Below, in pieces: positions 22,945-23,606 of a DNA stretch of 23,606 bases; the first letter of the stretch is position 1; each line of letters starts with the position of its first letter. Origin of the DNA: an uncultured Propionibacteriaceae bacterium (lineage in GTDB: Bacteria > Actinomycetota > Actinomycetes > Propionibacteriales > Propionibacteriaceae); assembly GCA_937965785.1 (NCBI GenBank), contig CALCKT010000021.1:1-23606 (forward strand). The letters run 5' to 3'. The position numbers and the translations under genes were made by a program. The notes beneath the pieces were generated by a model. That model was not told the origin of the DNA and ran no database searches. It was given only the letters and a program-made list of their open reading frames with translations.

Positions 22945-22973
22945 ACAGTACACACCTGTCAGAGGCATGTCAA
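22945..22973 (-). promoter_or_regulatory. Sigma-70-type promoter of the Y RNA array and Ro60
   Basis: TTGACA (22973-22968, perfect consensus), a 17-base spacer, and TACTGT (22950-22945). The predicted start site is near 22938, a few bases ahead of the first Y RNA stem at 22931. No similar promoter lies in the 13-15 base gaps between the units, so all four, and probably rsr, depend on it. Confidence 0.8.
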
Positions 22974-23018
22974 CTACACCCTTGGGTGAGGAACCGACTC
23001 CGATATGAGGGACGCTCG

Positions 23019-23046
23019 AGGTCGGTGAACCGTCGCTCAGCGACCT
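23019..23046 (-). terminator. Possible hairpin at the mazG stop codon
   Basis: AGGTCG and CGACCT pair over six bases with a 16-base loop that includes the stop codon. Weak; noted because an end to mazG transcription would separate it from the Y RNA promoter. Confidence 0.25.
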
Positions 23047-23606
23047 TCCTGACCACCGCGTCGGGGTCCGGCCTGTTCGGCGCGGGTGATGTGCGACTCC
23101 AGGGTGCGCAGGGCGGCGCGAACCGCCGCGTCGGCGTCGACACCACTGGCCTGGGCGCGAGCGACCAGGGCCTGGATCCGGCTGCCGACCTCCTCGGCCG
23201 TGATCGGCTCGTCGGCGAGGTCCACCGCGACGGCGTGGGCCCGGGCCCGGGAGATCACCTTCTGGGTACGGGCCAGCGCGCTGAGCGACTGGGCGATGCC
23301 CTCCAGCGACGACGTGCGTCCCTTCTCCTGGCGTTTGCGGCGCTCCCAGACCCCGCGCAGATCCTCGGGCACCTCACCATCACCGAAGACGTGGGGGTGG
23401 CGGCGGATCAGTTTGTCCGCGATACCCCGGGCGACGTCGTCGATGGTGAACCGCCCCTCGTCCTGGGCGATCCTGGCGTGGAAGTACACCTGGAGCAGCA
23501 GGTCACCGAGTTCCTCACGCAGGTCGTCGTCGGTGCCGCCCTCCACCGCGTCGACCACCTCGCAGGTCTCCTCGACGAGGTGGGTCAGCAGCGAGGAGTG
23601 CGTCTG
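23037..23606 (-). CDS. mazG: MazG nucleoside triphosphate pyrophosphohydrolase (5' end outside window)
   Basis: The last 189 residues of MazG, a Mg2+-dependent enzyme that hydrolyses (d)NTPs to monophosphates and pyrophosphate. The frame is open to the window edge and begins QTHSSLLTHLVEETCEVVDAV, which is the conserved Gln-Thr-His-x-Ser-Leu segment with the first metal-binding Glu pair. EELGDLLLQVYFHARIAQDEG then supplies the second acidic motif (ExxD). FTIDDVARGIADKLIRRHPHVFGD follows as in the family, and WERRKRQEK appears near the end. The N-terminal part is missing. mazG upstream of eno is the usual actinobacterial order. Confidence 0.93.
   Translation of the reverse strand, partial: QTHSSLLTHLVEETCEVVDAVEGGTDDDLREELGDLLLQVYFHARIAQDEGRFTIDDVARGIADKLIRRHPHVFGDGEVPEDLRGVWERRKRQEKGRTSSLEGIAQSLSALARTQKVISRARAHAVAVDLADEPITAEEVGSRIQALVARAQASGVDADAAVRAALRTLESHITRAEQAGPRRGGQEGR

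Noticed and set aside
22300..23000. CRISPR-like array because of the repeated units.
   Set aside because: Units are 130-140 nt with structured, diverged sequence and gaps of 13-15 nt; there are no short identical repeats, spacers of fixed size or cas genes.

Overview
The window is high-GC, gene-dense DNA with G/C-biased third codon positions and several apparently leaderless genes. It carries the arrangement mazG - eno - ftsB - DUF501 - ppx that is typical of Actinobacteria. I infer a high-GC actinobacterium, possibly of the Propionibacteriaceae, but nothing here fixes the genus.

Layout, left to right. (1) 1-3335: the start of a secreted protein leaving on the minus strand, a lipoate-protein ligase with its accessory domain at the N-terminus, and an unrecognised multi-spanning membrane protein with a long Pro/Gly-rich N-terminal half. 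(2) 3425-9659: a GntR/UTRA regulator converging on a minus-strand sugar operon, transcribed in the order class II aldolase, CbbY-like phosphatase, transaldolase-like protein, DeoC-like aldolase, FGGY kinase. Two similar operator-like sites lie ahead of the first and third genes. (3) 9660-13356: a PaiB-like flavin protein and a DUF4132 protein, with repeat remnants on both sides of the latter. (4) 13357-16918: purL and a divergent PfkB-family sugar kinase. (5) 16928-23606, all minus strand: mazG (cut by the window edge), a non-coding RNA array, a Ro60/TROVE protein, a small helix-turn-helix protein, eno, ftsB, DUF501, ppx and a tRNA with anticodon UAA.

The most striking system is at 20448-22973. 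Four tandem Y RNAs of the YrlA type, each about 130-140 nt and separated by 13-15 nt, lie behind one strong promoter and directly ahead of a Ro60 (Rsr) gene with an excellent ribosome binding site. Each RNA has a terminal stem, a conserved Ro-type box, and a tRNA-like module whose parts come in permuted order: T arm, capped acceptor-like hairpin, D arm. The anticodon arm is absent, and in two units a GNRA-capped hairpin takes its place. The four units keep this plan while most of their sequence differs. This suggests one Ro60 protein with a set of different tRNA-mimicking adaptors, possibly processed from one transcript. The Ro60 gene overlaps a small HTH gene, and the whole module sits between the housekeeping genes mazG and eno.
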